From: Dehalogenimonas etheniformans
GTDB taxonomy: Bacteria; Chloroflexota; Dehalococcoidia; Dehalococcoidales; Dehalococcoidaceae
NCBI RefSeq assembly: GCF_014672715.2
Contig: NZ_CP058566.2
Span: 806,001-870,000 of the forward strand
Length of the DNA stretch: 64,000 nucleotides
Reading direction: 5' to 3'
Shown one piece after another: positions 63,955 to 64,000 of this stretch (position 1 is its first letter; each line of letters opens with the position of its first letter). The position numbers and the translations under genes are program-made. The notes beneath the pieces are model-generated. The model was not told the origin of the DNA. It saw only the letters and a program-made list of their open reading frames with translations, and did not search any database.

Positions 63955-64000
63955 AATCGATGAAGATAAATGCAACGGCTGCGGGGATTGCGTCCCGTCT
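63932..64000 (+). CDS. 4Fe-4S ferredoxin domain protein, partial
   Basis: The first 23 codons of a gene cut by the window end. The sequence IDEDKCNGCGDCVPS carries the start of a CxxCxxCxxxCP cluster motif. AAGGAG ends about 8 nt before the ATG. It overlaps the preceding gene by 23 nt, so both are under the FNR-type promoter. Type of protein beyond the ferredoxin motif cannot be told. Confidence 0.75.
   Translation, partial: MPVRKIVKIDEDKCNGCGDCVPS

Noticed and set aside
1-64000. CRISPR array, prophage or insertion sequence
   Set aside because: No regularly spaced direct repeats, cas, phage structural, integrase or transposase genes were seen; repeats present are short palindromes and one two-copy element.

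Overview
The window reads as an ordinary chromosomal stretch of a mid-GC bacterium, most likely Chloroflexota, class Dehalococcoidia (Dehalogenimonas-like). This is an inference from gene content: corrinoid amidation (cobB), several Crp/Fnr regulators and small ferredoxins, a hydrogenase maturation protease, a QueG-like double-[4Fe-4S] protein, frequent TTG/GTG starts and REP-like dispersed repeats. No rRNA, transposase, phage or CRISPR is visible. Three tRNAs are present: Lys-TTT, Pro-GGG and Leu-TAG.

Layout. 0-3.9 kb: non-oxidative pentose phosphate genes (rpe, rpiB, tkt) and a LOG-family protein. 4-5.5 kb: a receiver protein and an HD-GYP response regulator. 5.5-12.4 kb: alpha-glucan turnover (GH57, malQ, divergent glycogen phosphorylase), completed at 24-29 kb by a GT4 glycosyltransferase, glgB and a ROK glucokinase. 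12.4-18.6 kb: GT2-GtrA glycosyltransferase, Crp/Fnr plus ferredoxin, then membrane proteins. 18.7-23.9 kb: rlmN, a frameshifted membrane protein, cobB with a winged-helix regulator, a CxxCH lipoprotein, tRNA-Lys, hydrogenase protease. 29-36.5 kb: uvrA, a lipase, an HD protein and an SbcC-like ATPase. 37-43.8 kb: rpoD-dnaG-dGTPase operon and ppsA. 44-48.6 kb: bifunctional nuclease, aspS, tig, clpP.

The standout is at 48.66-53.1 kb: a three-gene operon behind a clear sigma-70 promoter. It encodes a 69-residue peptide ending Gly-Trp-Leu, a short prenyl synthase with one intact DDxxD motif, and a hybrid histidine kinase whose N-terminal half (TM, PDZ-like domain, many TMs, and an IP-Y-IE-R-YA motif) matches the sensor of Bacillus ComP. 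I read it as a ComQXP-like prenyl-peptide quorum-sensing locus with the kinase half exchanged for a HisKA/receiver hybrid.

53.1-57.7 kb is a patchwork of small genes and repeats: two paralogous Cys-rich proteins with conserved leader sequences, a MarR regulator, an orphan DegS/NarL-type histidine kinase, palindromes, and one of two copies of a roughly 300-435 bp element carrying a promoter-like sequence and a perfectly conserved inverted repeat; the other copy lies upstream of uvrA. 57.8-64 kb holds ycdF-type, def, HAD phosphatase, yggS and zinc-ribbon genes, a HEAT-repeat protein, the QueG-like protein, a second Crp/Fnr protein and, behind a near-consensus FNR box, a Cys-rich protein and a ferredoxin cut by the window edge.
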